This document shows, one piece after another, positions 61,001-61,789 of a DNA stretch of 64,000 nucleotides (within the stretch, counting starts at the first letter, position 1; every line of letters starts with the position of its first letter). Origin of the DNA: Proteles cristata cristata (Eukaryota; Chordata; Mammalia; Carnivora; Hyaenidae); contig JAESUZ010000334.1 of assembly GCA_017311185.1 (NCBI GenBank), forward strand, positions 1 to 64,000, written 5' to 3'. The notes beneath the pieces were generated by a model. That model was not told the origin of the DNA, made no database searches, and saw nothing but the letters and a program-made list of their open reading frames with translations. The translations under genes were made by a program, and so were the position numbers.

Positions 61001-61032
61001 GTCTTCAGCTGGCCAGCGTAAGCGTTTCCCAT
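896..61032 (-). CDS. GREB1: GREB1, coding part of 24 exons (5' three quarters of the gene)
   Basis: GREB1 is a chromatin-associated estrogen-receptor cofactor and a classic early estrogen-induced gene. Glycosyltransferase activity towards ER-alpha has been reported for its C-terminal part, which is outside this window. The call rests on near-continuous agreement of the spliced translation with the vertebrate GREB1 protein as I remember it, from the [10 protein letters not shown] start to the [17 protein letters not shown] segment. It fits GREB1 better than the paralogue GREB1L (for example [15 protein letters not shown] and [15 protein letters not shown]). The coding segments total 4,446 nt or 1,482 codons with no stop or frameshift. 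Visible motifs are a CxxC pair (C157, C160), a basic PPKKRHK stretch (315-321), a Ser/Pro/Gly-rich linker (about 1142-1243), a Walker-A-like GPPQVGKT (1344-1351) and CEQCH (1468-1472). Introns are GT-AG except intron 9, which is GC-AG. The gene looks intact and functional. Confidence 0.95.
1039..1963 (-). other. GREB1 intron 24
   Basis: Nothing recognisable apart from an inverted nuclear-receptor half-site pair at 1818-1830. No SINE is present. Confidence 0.85.
1818..1830. promoter_or_regulatory. IR-1 nuclear receptor motif (candidate)
   Basis: GGGTCA-G-TGACCT is an inverted repeat of the nuclear-receptor half-site with a one-base spacer, the FXR/RXR type of arrangement. It sits about 150 bp from exon 24 inside intron 24. 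Only the motif is seen; binding is unproven, and such motifs occur by chance. Confidence 0.3.
1964..2122 (-). CDS. GREB1: GREB1 coding exon 24
   Basis: Codons 1382-1434, 159 nt, phase 1 on both sides. Acceptor TCTTACAG, donor GAAG|GTGAGA. It encodes [16 protein letters not shown], then a [20 protein letters not shown] block, both strongly conserved in the family. The split Asn codon (A|AC) joins it to exon 23. Confidence 0.97.
2180..2406 (-). repeat. Feliform tRNA-Lys SINE
   Basis: Poly-T at the left, then GAGAGAGACAG and a reversed head ending GAGCCACCCAGATGCCC. Imperfect flanking copies of GAGAATGACTAATTTTT (2167) and GAGAATGATTGATTTTT (2407) mark an older insertion. Confidence 0.93.
2914..3129 (-). 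repeat. Feliform SINE, CTAG subfamily
   Basis: It carries the subfamily marks: CTAGGAGAGAG next to the tail and GCTGGCAGTCAGCACAGAG (TGACTGCCAGC in sense). A perfect 15-bp duplication GCTGGTGTCGTCTAT lies at 2899-2913 and 3130-3144. Confidence 0.96.
3250..3318 (+). repeat. Purine-rich GGAA/GAAG simple repeat
   Basis: An almost pure A/G run of units such as GAAA, GGAA and GGGA, without a clean period. Confidence 0.7.
3471..3690 (-). repeat. Feliform SINE, CTAG subfamily
   Basis: Near-consensus copy with CTAGGAGAGGAGAG and the GGCGGTCAGCACAGAG mark, ending CCACCCAGGCGCCCC. A perfect 16-bp duplication GGGCTTTGAAGTTTTT lies at 3455-3470 and 3691-3706, so it is young. Confidence 0.96.
3995..4140 (-). 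mobile_element. L1 ORF2 3' fragment, antisense
   Basis: The plus strand reads GGCTGAATAATATTCCACTG, a mid part with ATGGCCATTTATCCATC, and GCAATGAACAT near the end, the reverse of the end of mammalian L1 ORF2. It is an old, diverged fragment. Confidence 0.6.
4141..4258 (+). mobile_element. Old L1 3' end fragment
   Basis: TATGTTAACTAGCTTGAC, then GGTTGTACACTTCACATG and AACAATAAAAATAAG resemble old L1 3' untranslated ends. The family assignment is approximate. Confidence 0.45.
4974..5076 (-). CDS. GREB1: GREB1 coding exon 23
   Basis: Codons 1348-1381, 103 nt, entering in phase 0 and leaving in phase 1. Acceptor GTCTTCACAG, donor ATCA|GTGAGT. It starts with [12 protein letters not shown], which completes the P-loop-like GPPQVGKT begun in exon 22, and ends with [12 protein letters not shown], whose acidic run could act as a Walker-B-like segment (inference). 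Confidence 0.97.
5341..5550 (-). repeat. Feliform tRNA-Lys SINE
   Basis: Full reversed copy with a GGGGGGGGGG run in its body. The 16-bp duplication TAATC(A/G)GCCACATTTT sits at 5325-5340 and 5551-5566. Confidence 0.95.
5592..5816 (+). repeat. Feliform tRNA-Lys SINE
   Basis: Head GGGACACCTGGGTGTCTCAG, CT-rich middle, tail AAAAATAAATAAATG. No target-site duplication could be made out. Confidence 0.93.
6140..6735 (+). mobile_element. Old L1 ORF2 3' fragment split by a SINE
   Basis: Text such as CCAAAGAACTCCTGCAAA and CACCTATCAAATAGGCAAA matches the late ORF2 region of old mammalian L1. The SINE at 6472-6690 interrupts it. The match is loose. Confidence 0.5.
6472..6690 (+). repeat. Feliform tRNA-Lys SINE
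   Basis: Good head GGGGCGCCTGGGTGGCTCAG and tail AAATAAATAAACATTAAAA. Imperfect duplication AAAG(T/C)TAACA on either side. Confidence 0.95.
6775..7140 (-). mobile_element. Old antisense L1 fragment
   Basis: TATTACACTATGCACGTATC and AAAATGAACGTTCTTACATG recall the reverse of the ORF2 3' region. It is highly diverged and the limits are guesses. Confidence 0.4.
7565..7610 (+). repeat. (GT)23 microsatellite
   Basis: An uninterrupted GT dinucleotide run of 46 bp, likely length-polymorphic. Confidence 0.98.
7889..8505 (-). CDS. GREB1: GREB1 coding exon 22 (largest)
   Basis: Codons 1142-1347, 617 nt, phase 1 in and phase 0 out. Acceptor CGTCCCCAG, donor CAG|GTGGGT. The first half (about 1142-1243) is a disordered-looking linker rich in Pro, Gly, Ser and Arg. 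The second half is well conserved, from [18 protein letters not shown] through [19 protein letters not shown] to [17 protein letters not shown]. It ends LLLSGPPQ, the first half of a P-loop-like GxxxxGKT finished in exon 23. The exon is very GC- and CpG-rich compared with its neighbours. Confidence 0.97.
8506..11105 (-). other. GREB1 intron 21
   Basis: A GC-rich intron with no SINE or L1 that I can see. Many open frames run on both strands, as expected from base composition; none matches a known protein. Confidence 0.8.
11106..11195 (-). CDS. GREB1: GREB1 coding exon 21
   Basis: Codons 1112-1141, 90 nt, phase 1 both sides. Acceptor TCGAACAG, donor TCCG|GTAAGT. It encodes [19 protein letters not shown] followed by a serine-rich end. 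This basic and serine-rich patch is a plausible nuclear-localisation or phosphorylation region (inference). Confidence 0.95.
11196..12461 (-). other. GREB1 intron 20
   Basis: Unique-looking GC-rich sequence. No interspersed repeat recognised. Confidence 0.8.
12462..12661 (-). CDS. GREB1: GREB1 coding exon 20
   Basis: Codons 1045-1111, 200 nt, phase 2 in and phase 1 out. Acceptor TCCCTCCAG, donor GAAG|GTGCGC. It encodes [20 protein letters not shown], then LGLAAYFVS and an acidic serine run ([15 protein letters not shown]), a typical boundary between the folded region and the disordered linker. Confidence 0.97.
12915..13045 (+). repeat. MIR-like fragment
   Basis: GAGCCCTGGCTCTGCCACTT, then a TTTTTCATCTGAAAGGGGAG part match the MIR core order. 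Old and diverged. Confidence 0.6.
13290..13455 (+). repeat. MIR-like fragment
   Basis: CTTCTACAAAACAGGACAAT, TGTTGTGAGGAGTAAACG, then CTAGCACAGGGCGTAATG and ACTCGGTAAACTCTTG follow the MIR 3' half. Confidence 0.65.
13625..13810 (+). repeat. MIR-like fragment
   Basis: GGCTTTGGAGCTGGGCAGCC, GGGTTATAGGGAGAGTAA and CCTAGCACAGAGCCAGCACA fit a diverged MIR in plus orientation. Confidence 0.55.
14529..14644 (-). CDS. GREB1: GREB1 coding exon 19
   Basis: Codons 1007-1045, 116 nt, phase 0 in and phase 2 out. Acceptor CTTCCGCAG, donor CCAAG|GTGAGG. It encodes [20 protein letters not shown] and then [18 protein letters not shown], both highly conserved in the family. Confidence 0.97.
15057..15260 (+). 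repeat. Feliform SINE, outer element of a nest
   Basis: Full copy with tail AAAAATAAATAAACAGT. A second SINE sits in its tail. The outer duplication is AAAGCAAGA at about 15045-15053 and 15525-15533. Confidence 0.95.
15261..15498 (+). repeat. Feliform SINE, CTAG subfamily, nested in the tail of the previous one
   Basis: Carries CTGACTGCCAGCTCAG and CTCTCCTAGAAATGAATAAA. Its own duplication is AAAAATAAA(T/C)AAACAGT at 15244-15260 and 15499-15515, inside the tail of the older SINE. Confidence 0.95.
15536..15736 (+). repeat. Feliform tRNA-Lys SINE
   Basis: Diverged copy: head GGGGCACCTGGGTAGCTCAG, tail AATAAATAGATAAACATTAA. It directly follows the nest. Confidence 0.93.
15737..15940 (+). repeat. 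Feliform tRNA-Lys SINE
   Basis: Starts GGGGTGCCTGGGTGGCTCAG straight after the previous tail and ends in CAAAAATAAATG. AGCAAGACA occurs before the pair (15527-15535) and after it (15965-15973). Confidence 0.93.
16193..16532 (-). CDS. GREB1: GREB1 coding exon 18
   Basis: Codons 893-1006, 340 nt, phase 2 in and phase 0 out. Acceptor GGTTGCAG, donor CAAG|GTGGGT. It encodes [20 protein letters not shown], a [18 protein letters not shown] run and [20 protein letters not shown], ending HFVKQLK. The CPCGH cluster could bind metal (inference). The exon is GC-rich. Confidence 0.97.
16900..17475 (+). mobile_element. Old L1, first part of an interrupted element
   Basis: AATGCAAGTCAGAAGACAGT, a run near 17412 with GTATTGAAAGAAAAAAAA, and TATACCCAGGGAAAATATC resemble the 5' region of old mammalian L1/HAL1 elements. 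It continues after the inserted young L1, at 18574. The left limit is uncertain. Confidence 0.6.
17201..17395 (+). repeat. Feliform tRNA-Lys SINE with (AAG)n tail
   Basis: Head TGGGGCACCTCGGTGGCTC, tail AACATTAAAAAGAAGAAGAAG. Flanked by near-identical GAAGACAGTATAGTGT (17185) and GAGGACAGTACAGTGT (17397). Confidence 0.95.
17492..18573 (+). mobile_element. Young 5'-truncated L1 with perfect target-site duplication
   Basis: About 1.08 kb holding the C-terminal part of ORF2 (frames with [34 protein letters not shown] and [12 protein letters not shown]) and a purine-rich 3' untranslated region ending ACTATGAAAGGAAAAAA. The ORF2 remnant is broken by stops and frame changes, so it is inactive. The 16-bp duplication AAAATGAGTCAAAATA is perfect at 17476-17491 and 18574-18589. 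It landed within an older L1. Confidence 0.95.
18574..19640 (+). mobile_element. Old L1, continuation: region leading into ORF2
   Basis: AAGAATTCATCAACAGTGG, CCTTCAGACAGAAGGAAAAC, then GCAAGATGGTAGACTTAAAC, TTAAATGTAAATGGTCCAAA and AAAGACCCAACTATAAGCTG match the segment before and at the start of ORF2 (endonuclease region) of old L1. The element resumes after the SINE at 19347 with AAAGCTGGAGTAGCAATATT. Confidence 0.7.
19347..19546 (+). repeat. Feliform SINE inserted in old L1 ORF2
   Basis: Head GGGGCACCTGGGTGGCTCAG, with CTCGCTCGCTCGCTCTCTG and CACACACACACGCGCGC in its variable part. The L1 text AAAGCTGGAG is duplicated at both edges. Confidence 0.95.
19641..20225 (+). mobile_element. Old L1 3' end
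   Basis: AGACACTTCATCAAAGATC, GATGCTCAACATCATTAG, then TTAATTGTGGTGATGGTCC and a TGTATGTCAGTTATTCCTC end resemble late ORF2 and the 3' end of old L1. A SINE at 19931 splits it. Confidence 0.55.
19931..20138 (+). repeat. Feliform tRNA-Lys SINE
   Basis: Head GGGGCGCCTGGATGGCTCAG, tail CAAAAATAAGCATTAAAA. The duplication AAAAGTCTGAACAC(C/T)TT sits at 19914-19930 and 20139-20155. Confidence 0.95.
20590..20755 (+). repeat. MIR-like fragment
   Basis: GCAGCATGGTGTGGTGGAAA, TGTGTGACCCTGGGCAAAGC and ACTTCCTCTCTCTGGGC follow MIR order closely. Confidence 0.75.
20868..21004 (+). repeat. Imperfect GGTGAT / GGTGAC hexanucleotide repeat
   Basis: Degenerate units such as GGTGAT, GGTGAC, GGCGAT and GGTGCT repeated over about 137 bp, giving open frames rich in Val, Met and Ala on the plus strand. 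No gene. Confidence 0.85.
22180..22405 (+). repeat. MIR-like fragment
   Basis: GAGCCTCTGTTTACTTACC, AGGGAGATAATGATAGCAAC and GATGAGGACTAAATAAGAT match the MIR 3' half. Confidence 0.7.
22744..22880 (-). CDS. GREB1: GREB1 coding exon 17
   Basis: Codons 848-893, 137 nt, phase 0 in and phase 2 out. Acceptor TCTGTTTTAG, donor AAAAG|GTACAC. It encodes [20 protein letters not shown] and then [20 protein letters not shown]. Confidence 0.97.
23370..23570 (+). repeat. MIR-like fragment
   Basis: CCACTCTCTGGCTGCGTAGTC, TTGGGGAAGTGGCTCAACC and CCATTTGTAAATGAGAAAT follow the MIR core. Confidence 0.65.
24095..24107. promoter_or_regulatory. Near-consensus estrogen response element (candidate)
   Basis: TGTCA-CTG-TGACC differs by one base from the GGTCAnnnTGACC core. 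It lies about 30 bp from the donor of exon 16. Motif evidence only. Confidence 0.3.
24136..24331 (-). CDS. GREB1: GREB1 coding exon 16
   Basis: Codons 782-847, 196 nt, phase 2 in and phase 0 out. Donor AGCAGC|GTGAGT. It encodes [38 protein letters not shown] and an [15 protein letters not shown] end. The acceptor is CCTCAGCAG, a tandem NAGNAG site. The first AG matches the human protein (two serines at the join); use of the second would remove one serine. Confidence 0.97.
24332..25834 (-). other. GREB1 intron 15
   Basis: One SINE (24465); the rest is unique sequence with nothing recognised. Confidence 0.85.
24465..24692 (+). repeat. Feliform tRNA-Lys SINE
   Basis: Near-consensus head and box B, with tail AAATAAATTTAAAAAACAT and a long poly-A. 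Flanked by AAAGCT(G/C)ATGG at 24454-24464 and 24693-24702. Confidence 0.95.
25835..26015 (-). CDS. GREB1: GREB1 coding exon 15
   Basis: Codons 722-782, 181 nt, phase 1 in and phase 2 out. Acceptor CACGTTACAG, donor GTGAG|GTGAGC. It encodes [20 protein letters not shown], then [20 protein letters not shown] and HAHWDLV. Confidence 0.97.
26016..26735 (-). other. GREB1 intron 14
   Basis: A MIR-like stretch at about 26500-26640 (AAATTCAAGTCCTGGTTCT, GAAATGGGGGTAATAACAC); nothing else recognised. Confidence 0.7.
26736..26933 (-). CDS. GREB1: GREB1 coding exon 14
   Basis: Codons 656-721, 198 nt, phase 1 both sides. Acceptor CTGGTTCTAG, donor TCAG|GTACGG. It encodes [39 protein letters not shown], and [19 protein letters not shown] with an HVWHSG end. 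Confidence 0.97.
26934..27520 (-). other. GREB1 intron 13
   Basis: Nothing recognisable. Confidence 0.75.
27521..27640 (-). CDS. GREB1: GREB1 coding exon 13
   Basis: Codons 616-655, 120 nt, phase 1 both sides. Acceptor TTTGGACAG, donor GCGA|GTGAGT. It encodes [20 protein letters not shown] and a serine/alanine-rich end ([12 protein letters not shown]). The end appears a few residues shorter than human, as judged from memory. Confidence 0.96.
27641..28338 (-). other. GREB1 intron 12
   Basis: Nothing recognisable. Confidence 0.75.
28339..28467 (-). CDS. GREB1: GREB1 coding exon 12
   Basis: Codons 573-615, 129 nt, phase 1 both sides. Acceptor GTCTTCCAG, donor CCAG|GTCAGC. It encodes [20 protein letters not shown] and then [20 protein letters not shown]. 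Confidence 0.97.
28640..28835 (+). repeat. MIR-like fragment
   Basis: CACTTACTAGCCGAGTAACC, CTACTTAACCCTCTGGCCC and CATTTCACCACCTGAAACAG follow the MIR core. Confidence 0.7.
29765..29981 (-). repeat. Feliform tRNA-Lys SINE
   Basis: Reversed copy from TTTTTAAATGTTTTATTTAT to GAGCCACCCAGGTGCCCC. CCATAA occurs on both sides, possibly a decayed duplication. Confidence 0.94.
30402..30752 (-). CDS. GREB1: GREB1 coding exon 11
   Basis: Codons 456-572, 351 nt, phase 1 both sides. Donor ACCG|GTGAGC. It encodes [20 protein letters not shown], a Pro/Gln/Ala-rich insert ([20 protein letters not shown]), then [20 protein letters not shown] and [18 protein letters not shown]. The acceptor TTGCCAGCAG is a tandem NAGNAG site: the first AG gives Ala-Ala-Asp as in human, the second would drop one alanine. 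The exon is GC-rich with many CpGs. Confidence 0.97.
30753..33529 (-). other. GREB1 intron 10
   Basis: No carnivore SINE or L1. Possible MIR/L2 scraps (for example 31520-31630). Open frames on either strand match nothing known. Confidence 0.75.
33530..33715 (-). CDS. GREB1: GREB1 coding exon 10
   Basis: Codons 394-455, 186 nt, phase 1 both sides. Acceptor CTTGCCCAG, donor CTGG|GTGAGC. It encodes [39 protein letters not shown] and [12 protein letters not shown]. The previous intron is GC-AG (see the exon 9 donor). Confidence 0.97.
34505..34692 (+). mobile_element. MER5A-like non-autonomous hAT (Charlie) fossil
   Basis: CTTCTCAAACCTCAGGCTGC, AAACATAGATTTCTGGGCCC, GAAATTCGCCTTTAACAGG and GGATGATGCCAGACCTGCTG, then GACCAACGACCACAG, follow MER5A along its whole length. 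It is an ancient mammalian element. Confidence 0.75.
35743..36690 (+). repeat. Tetranucleotide TGAN tract (TGAG/TGAA/TGAC), ~950 bp
   Basis: Units keep TGA and vary the fourth base among A, G and C. The 35743-36070 part is more degenerate (AGCAAG, AACAAG units), while 36090-36600 is almost pure. On the minus strand TCAN repeats cannot form a stop in any frame, so 329-, 206- and 108-codon frames of Ser/His/Thr/Leu/Phe arise by composition. I do not call a protein. Confidence 0.95.
36922..36924 (-). other. Non-canonical GC splice donor of intron 9
   Basis: Exon 9 ends ...TTTAAAG and is followed by GCAAGTG. With GC as the donor, the G joins GC CAC GGG of exon 10 to give the conserved FKGHGNF. 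The nearest GT, four bases on, would shift the frame. AG|GCAAGT is the typical strong GC donor. Confidence 0.93.
36924..37067 (-). CDS. GREB1: GREB1 coding exon 9
   Basis: Codons 346-393, 144 nt, phase 1 both sides. Acceptor CCTGTCCCTAG, donor AAAG|GCAAGT (GC type). It encodes [20 protein letters not shown], then [20 protein letters not shown] and AKPVIFK. Confidence 0.96.
37068..37534 (-). other. GREB1 intron 8
   Basis: A short intron; nothing recognised. Confidence 0.8.
37535..37648 (-). CDS. GREB1: GREB1 coding exon 8
   Basis: Codons 308-345, 114 nt, phase 1 both sides. Acceptor GTTCTCTAG, donor TATG|GTAAGT. It encodes [20 protein letters not shown] and a [14 protein letters not shown] end. 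PPKKRHK (315-321) is a good candidate monopartite nuclear localisation signal, followed by an SP pair. Confidence 0.95.
37901..38112 (+). repeat. Feliform tRNA-Lys SINE (first of a pair)
   Basis: Head GGGGCGCACCTGGGTGGCTC (a G-rich, slightly altered start), tail CAGAAATAAAAAAATTAAAA. AAAATGGGATCAT occurs before it (37886-37898) and after it (38113-38125). Confidence 0.93.
38127..38332 (+). repeat. Feliform tRNA-Lys SINE (second of a pair)
   Basis: Head GGGGCATCTGAGTGGCTCAG, tail CAAAAATAAACAAACATTAA. A third copy of AAAATGGGATCATA follows at 38333-38346. Confidence 0.94.
38785..38950 (+). mobile_element. hAT-type non-autonomous element fossil
   Basis: GTGGCTGCCCATTAAACTCA, CCAGGAAACCTTTAAAACTC and ACAACCCCATCCCAGG, ending GGTTGAAAAGCACCG, resemble MER5-type Charlie relics. 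The family is uncertain. Confidence 0.55.
40555..40685 (+). repeat. L2-like fragment
   Basis: TTGCAGCTCCATTGTCACCT followed by CCTCCAGGAAGCCCTCCCTG is the well-known L2 3' phrase. Confidence 0.65.
41011..41672 (+). repeat. 40-bp GC-rich minisatellite (VNTR), about 15 units
   Basis: The unit is about 40 bp: CACCAACGCCGCGGCTGCAC followed by CCAGCACCATCACCCAAGTC, with some units enlarged by CACACGCAC. Each unit carries CpGs and often a CCGCGG. It lies about 160 bp from the donor of exon 7 and gives an artefactual 238-codon plus-strand frame. Confidence 0.96.
41831..41971 (-). CDS. GREB1: GREB1 coding exon 7
   Basis: Codons 261-307, 141 nt, phase 1 both sides. Acceptor TGCCCCCAG, donor TTAG|GTAGTC. 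It encodes [39 protein letters not shown] and [12 protein letters not shown] appears twice in a row, from a 12-base near-perfect duplication (GGACCAGCCTC-G/T) at the start of the exon; I recall only one copy in human. Confidence 0.95.
42500..42735 (+). repeat. MIR element
   Basis: GGCATAGTGAGGGGGTTAAG, CCTGGGTCCGAACCCC, CTGAGCCAGTGACCTTAC and ACAGTGCCTGGCAGGTGC cover most of MIR in order. Confidence 0.8.
43541..43725 (+). repeat. Feliform tRNA-Lys SINE, shortened
   Basis: Good head, but part of the region after GTCC is missing (GTCCAGACTCAGG). Tail AAAATTAAAAAAAAATTT. Loose duplication ACA(C/T)AGCATT on both sides. Confidence 0.93.
43842..44040 (+). repeat. Feliform tRNA-Lys SINE
   Basis: Diverged head GGATGCCTGGGCGGCTCAG, long (CT)n, tail CACATAAACAAACTTTAC. 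No duplication seen. Confidence 0.92.
44121..44264 (-). CDS. GREB1: GREB1 coding exon 6
   Basis: Codons 213-260, 144 nt, phase 1 both sides. Acceptor TTGCCCCCTTAG, donor GCAG|GTGAGG. It encodes [20 protein letters not shown] and [18 protein letters not shown], ending SVPLGAQQA. It is a low-complexity, poorly conserved linker identified by FRSRQ, SSLFP, EPVPG and GAQQA. It has no internal ATG on the minus strand, so open-frame lists miss it. Confidence 0.92.
44265..45590 (-). other. GREB1 intron 5
   Basis: One hAT-type DNA transposon fossil at 45161; no SINE; otherwise unique. Confidence 0.8.
45161..45393 (+). mobile_element. hAT-type MITE fossil with inverted ends
   Basis: Begins CAGGGTTTCTCAGCC and ends GGCTGAGAACCTCTG, near-perfect terminal inverted repeats. 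The middle has GGGCTGTCCTGTGC, GGATGTTTAGCAGCATCCCT and AAATGTCTCCCACTGTTGCC, a familiar ancient mammalian Charlie-type relic. I do not name the exact family. Confidence 0.8.
45591..45773 (-). CDS. GREB1: GREB1 coding exon 5
   Basis: Codons 152-212, 183 nt, phase 1 both sides. Acceptor TCCCCCAG, donor TCAG|GTGAGC. It encodes [40 protein letters not shown] and [21 protein letters not shown]157, C160 and C166 form a CxxC-x5-C cluster that may bind zinc (inference). Confidence 0.97.
45931..45949 (+). promoter_or_regulatory. Composite estrogen response element and ERR/NR5A-type site (candidate)
   Basis: GGGTCAAGATGACCTTGAC holds a perfect GGTCAnnnTGACC palindrome (45932-45944). It overlaps TGACCTTGA (45940-45948), whose reverse TCAAGGTCA is the extended half-site used by ERR and NR5A receptors such as LRH-1. 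It lies about 160 bp upstream of exon 5 in transcript sense. GREB1 is a known ER-alpha target and LRH-1 has been reported to activate it. Occupancy of this intronic site is inference. Confidence 0.55.
46919..47158 (+). repeat. Feliform SINE, CTAG subfamily
   Basis: CACTGCCAGCTCAGAGCC and CTCTCCTAGAAATAAATAAA marks, long A/T-rich tail. A perfect 13-bp duplication AAAAGGCCTCAGA sits at 46906-46918 and 47159-47171. Confidence 0.96.
47309..47518 (-). repeat. Feliform SINE, CTAG subfamily
   Basis: TTTCTAGGAGAGAGAGAGAG and GCTGGCAGTCAGCACAGAG marks. A perfect 12-bp duplication TATACTTGTTTT sits at 47297-47308 and 47519-47530. Confidence 0.96.
47830..48055 (+). repeat. L2-like fragment
   Basis: AATGCCCAGCTCAAACGTCC and ACTTCTTCAAAGACCC are L2 3' phrases. 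Limits approximate. Confidence 0.5.
48374..48672 (+). mobile_element. Carnivore L1 3' end, 5'-truncated
   Basis: GGAACTGGAGGGTATTATGC, AGAGAAAGACAAAGATCGTC, AGACTCTTAAATGCAGAGAA and CATTGGGTGTTATATGTAGG match the 3' end of recent carnivore L1. No clear duplication; the tail runs into GGGAAGGGG repeats. Confidence 0.85.
50665..50870 (+). repeat. MIR element
   Basis: CATTTACTAGCTGGGTGACC, GTCAGTTAACCTCTCTGTGC and CACGCTAAGTGCTTAGTACA follow MIR from core to 3' end. Confidence 0.8.
52080..52260 (+). repeat. L2-like 3' end
   Basis: CATAATGCCTCAGGCATAAA followed by CGTGCTCAATAAATACC is the typical L2 terminus. The upstream limit is uncertain. Confidence 0.6.
52329..52555 (+). repeat. Feliform SINE, CTAG subfamily
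   Basis: CTGACTGCCAGCTCAGAGCC and CTCTCCTAGAAATAAATC marks. The 18-bp duplication AAGAAAC(C/A)GCAAAG(G/A)CTG is at 52311-52328 and 52556-52573. Confidence 0.96.
53091..53267 (-). CDS. GREB1: GREB1 coding exon 4
   Basis: Codons 93-151, 177 nt, phase 1 both sides. Acceptor CTTCCTCCTAG, donor CTGG|GTAAGT. It encodes [40 protein letters not shown] and [18 protein letters not shown], one of the best conserved stretches shared by GREB1 and GREB1L. Confidence 0.98.
53391..53613 (+). repeat. Feliform SINE, related to the CTAG subfamily
   Basis: CTGACTGCCAGCTCAGAGCC and GACCCTCCCCTGCTCACG marks, but the tail reads CTCTCAGAAATAAAGC without CTAG. The head is altered (GGTGCCTGGGGTCTCAG). Confidence 0.94.
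53743..54166 (+). repeat. Tandem duplication of ~212 bp with a SINE head
   Basis: ACGTATGAGGAAA begins copy 1 at 53743 and copy 2 at 53955. Both run through CTCTGGGGACGGACGCAAGG and CAAGGAGGCTTTCACTCCC to TAAGTGTCCAGGGGC and the first 37 bp of a SINE. The copies are roughly nine tenths identical by eye. In copy 1 the SINE head stops at GTCCG and goes straight into copy 2; in copy 2 it continues as a full SINE. Confidence 0.9.
53919..53956 (+). repeat. Orphan SINE head (first 37 bp)
   Basis: GGGGCGCCTGGGTGGCTTAG ending GCGTCCGAC, cut off by the second copy of the duplication. Confidence 0.95.
54129..54372 (+). repeat. Feliform tRNA-Lys SINE
   Basis: Head GGGGCACCCAGGTGGCTCAG, with an extra TGACACTTGATTTCGGC variant, tail CAAAATAAATTCATAAAAGC. 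Confidence 0.94.
54587..54788 (+). repeat. 5'-truncated feliform SINE
   Basis: Starts at GCATCTGACTTCGGCTGGGG, lacking the usual tRNA 5' end. Its tail is CAAAAATGAATATGC. The duplication AG(C/A)TGGAGGAGGG is at 54574-54586 and 54789-54801, so the truncation dates from insertion. Confidence 0.93.
55060..55300 (+). repeat. L2-like fragment
   Basis: TGTTCCTCCGTCTGGAATGT and CCTCCTCCAGGAAGCCTTCC are standard L2 3' phrases. Confidence 0.75.
55892..56011 (-). CDS. GREB1: GREB1 coding exon 3
   Basis: Codons 53-93, 120 nt, phase 1 both sides. Acceptor CATTTCCAG, donor GACG|GTGAGC. It encodes the acidic [19 protein letters not shown], then [18 protein letters not shown]. The acidic stretch is a known feature of the family N-terminus. 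Confidence 0.96.
56866..57080 (-). repeat. Feliform SINE, CTAG subfamily
   Basis: TTTCTAGGAGAGAGAGAGAC and GCTGGCAGTCAGCACAGAG marks, ending AAGCCACCCAGGTGACCC. Confidence 0.95.
57110..57289 (-). repeat. Older carnivore SINE
   Basis: AATATTTATTTATTTTGGGG, GAGAGGGGCAGCGTGGAACC and TGAGCCACCCAAGAGCCCCC. More diverged and shorter than the others, probably an older subfamily. Confidence 0.88.
58089..58101 (+). promoter_or_regulatory. DR1 nuclear receptor motif (candidate)
   Basis: AGGTCA-A-AGGTCC is a direct repeat with one-base spacing, as used by HNF4, RXR and PPAR pairs. It sits in intron 2. Motif evidence only. Confidence 0.3.
59818..59834 (+). repeat. Short (CA)n
   Basis: An eight-unit CA run, too short to be strongly polymorphic. 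Confidence 0.8.
60073..60299 (+). repeat. Feliform tRNA-Lys SINE
   Basis: Head GGGGCACCTGGGTGGCTCAG, tail CAAAAATAAATAAATG then poly-A. ATACAAACTA is duplicated at 60063-60072 and 60300-60309. Confidence 0.95.
60876..61032 (-). CDS. GREB1: GREB1 coding exon 2 with start codon
   Basis: Codons 1-52 plus one base. ATG at 61032-61030 in a strong context (A at -3, G at +4). Donor GAAG|GTAGGA. It encodes [40 protein letters not shown] and [12 protein letters not shown]. The start is chosen because MGN(S/A)YAGQLK is the known N-terminus of GREB1 and GREB1L. The open frame extends 39 codons upstream, but that part is untranslated leader and intron. Gly2 could be a myristoylation site, though the motif is weak. 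Confidence 0.98.
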
Positions 61033-61082
61033 CTTCAGAAAGGACGGCGGGGGCTGCTGTTTAAAACGGCATCTCAGTGTCA
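61033..61082 (-). other. GREB1: GREB1 5' untranslated part of exon 2 (probable)
   Basis: The best acceptor upstream of the ATG is GTCAACCTTTTTCAG|TG, putting the exon start at 61082. AAACAG|CAG|CC at 61056 or 61053 is an alternative with a poorer pyrimidine tract. Confidence 0.55.
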
Positions 61083-61789
61083 CTGAAAAAGGTTGACCCC
61101 GCGCACACGAAGCCCAAAGGCAGAAGGCGACCCCGCTGCAAGGCGCCATGGGTCCCCCGCTCCGCAGAGAGGAGCCGGCGGCTCTCTGCAGAGGCTCCTG
61201 CCGGGCAATTACAGGAAGTTATACCCGCAACAGCTTTCCCTAATTTAGCACTCACATAGCAGAGTCTGACACCTCTTGGGATATTTGGCTAGAAATTGGC
61301 TCTCGGTCATCCCTAGCTTCACAGACCACCCCCACCAAGCTTTTCCCAGAGATGCGATCCCGTACCGTCCTCCCCAAGAGAGCTCAGACAAATGATGGTT
61401 TATCTTCCTCGACGTACAGAAGAATAGCCCTGAGCCACTCTACGCAGGGGACAGAGGCTGGAGAGTCCGTGACCCATGGCAACTAGTCTCCAGACTCCAG
61501 GATTGCGAGACCTCCCCTCACCTTCTCAGAAGGCAGGCTGGCAGCCTACCCAACAGTGCCTTTTCTGCTAAAAAGCCCATTATTAACCTTTCTTCCTTTC
61601 AAGTGTTTGTGTAGCTTATTATACTTCCACGGCAATAATGTAGACGTATATCTGGAAAATCTGGAAATGACAGGAGAAGGTAGAAAAACAAAAGGAAAAT
61701 CAGGGCTACTCCCATCCCCCAAGTTGACCACTGTGGTTATCGGGCTTTTTGCGAGGCGGGAGGGGCGGTTTGCAGCCGAAGATAGAATT

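Noticed and set aside
896..61032. The paralogue GREB1L instead of GREB1
   Set aside because: Several stretches ([29 protein letters not shown], the exon 21 serine run) fit GREB1 as I remember it; a direct alignment to both would settle it.
60876..61149. An upstream in-frame ATG 39 codons before the GREB1 start
   Set aside because: The family N-terminus MGN(S/A)YAGQLK fixes the start, and a splice acceptor lies between the two ATGs.
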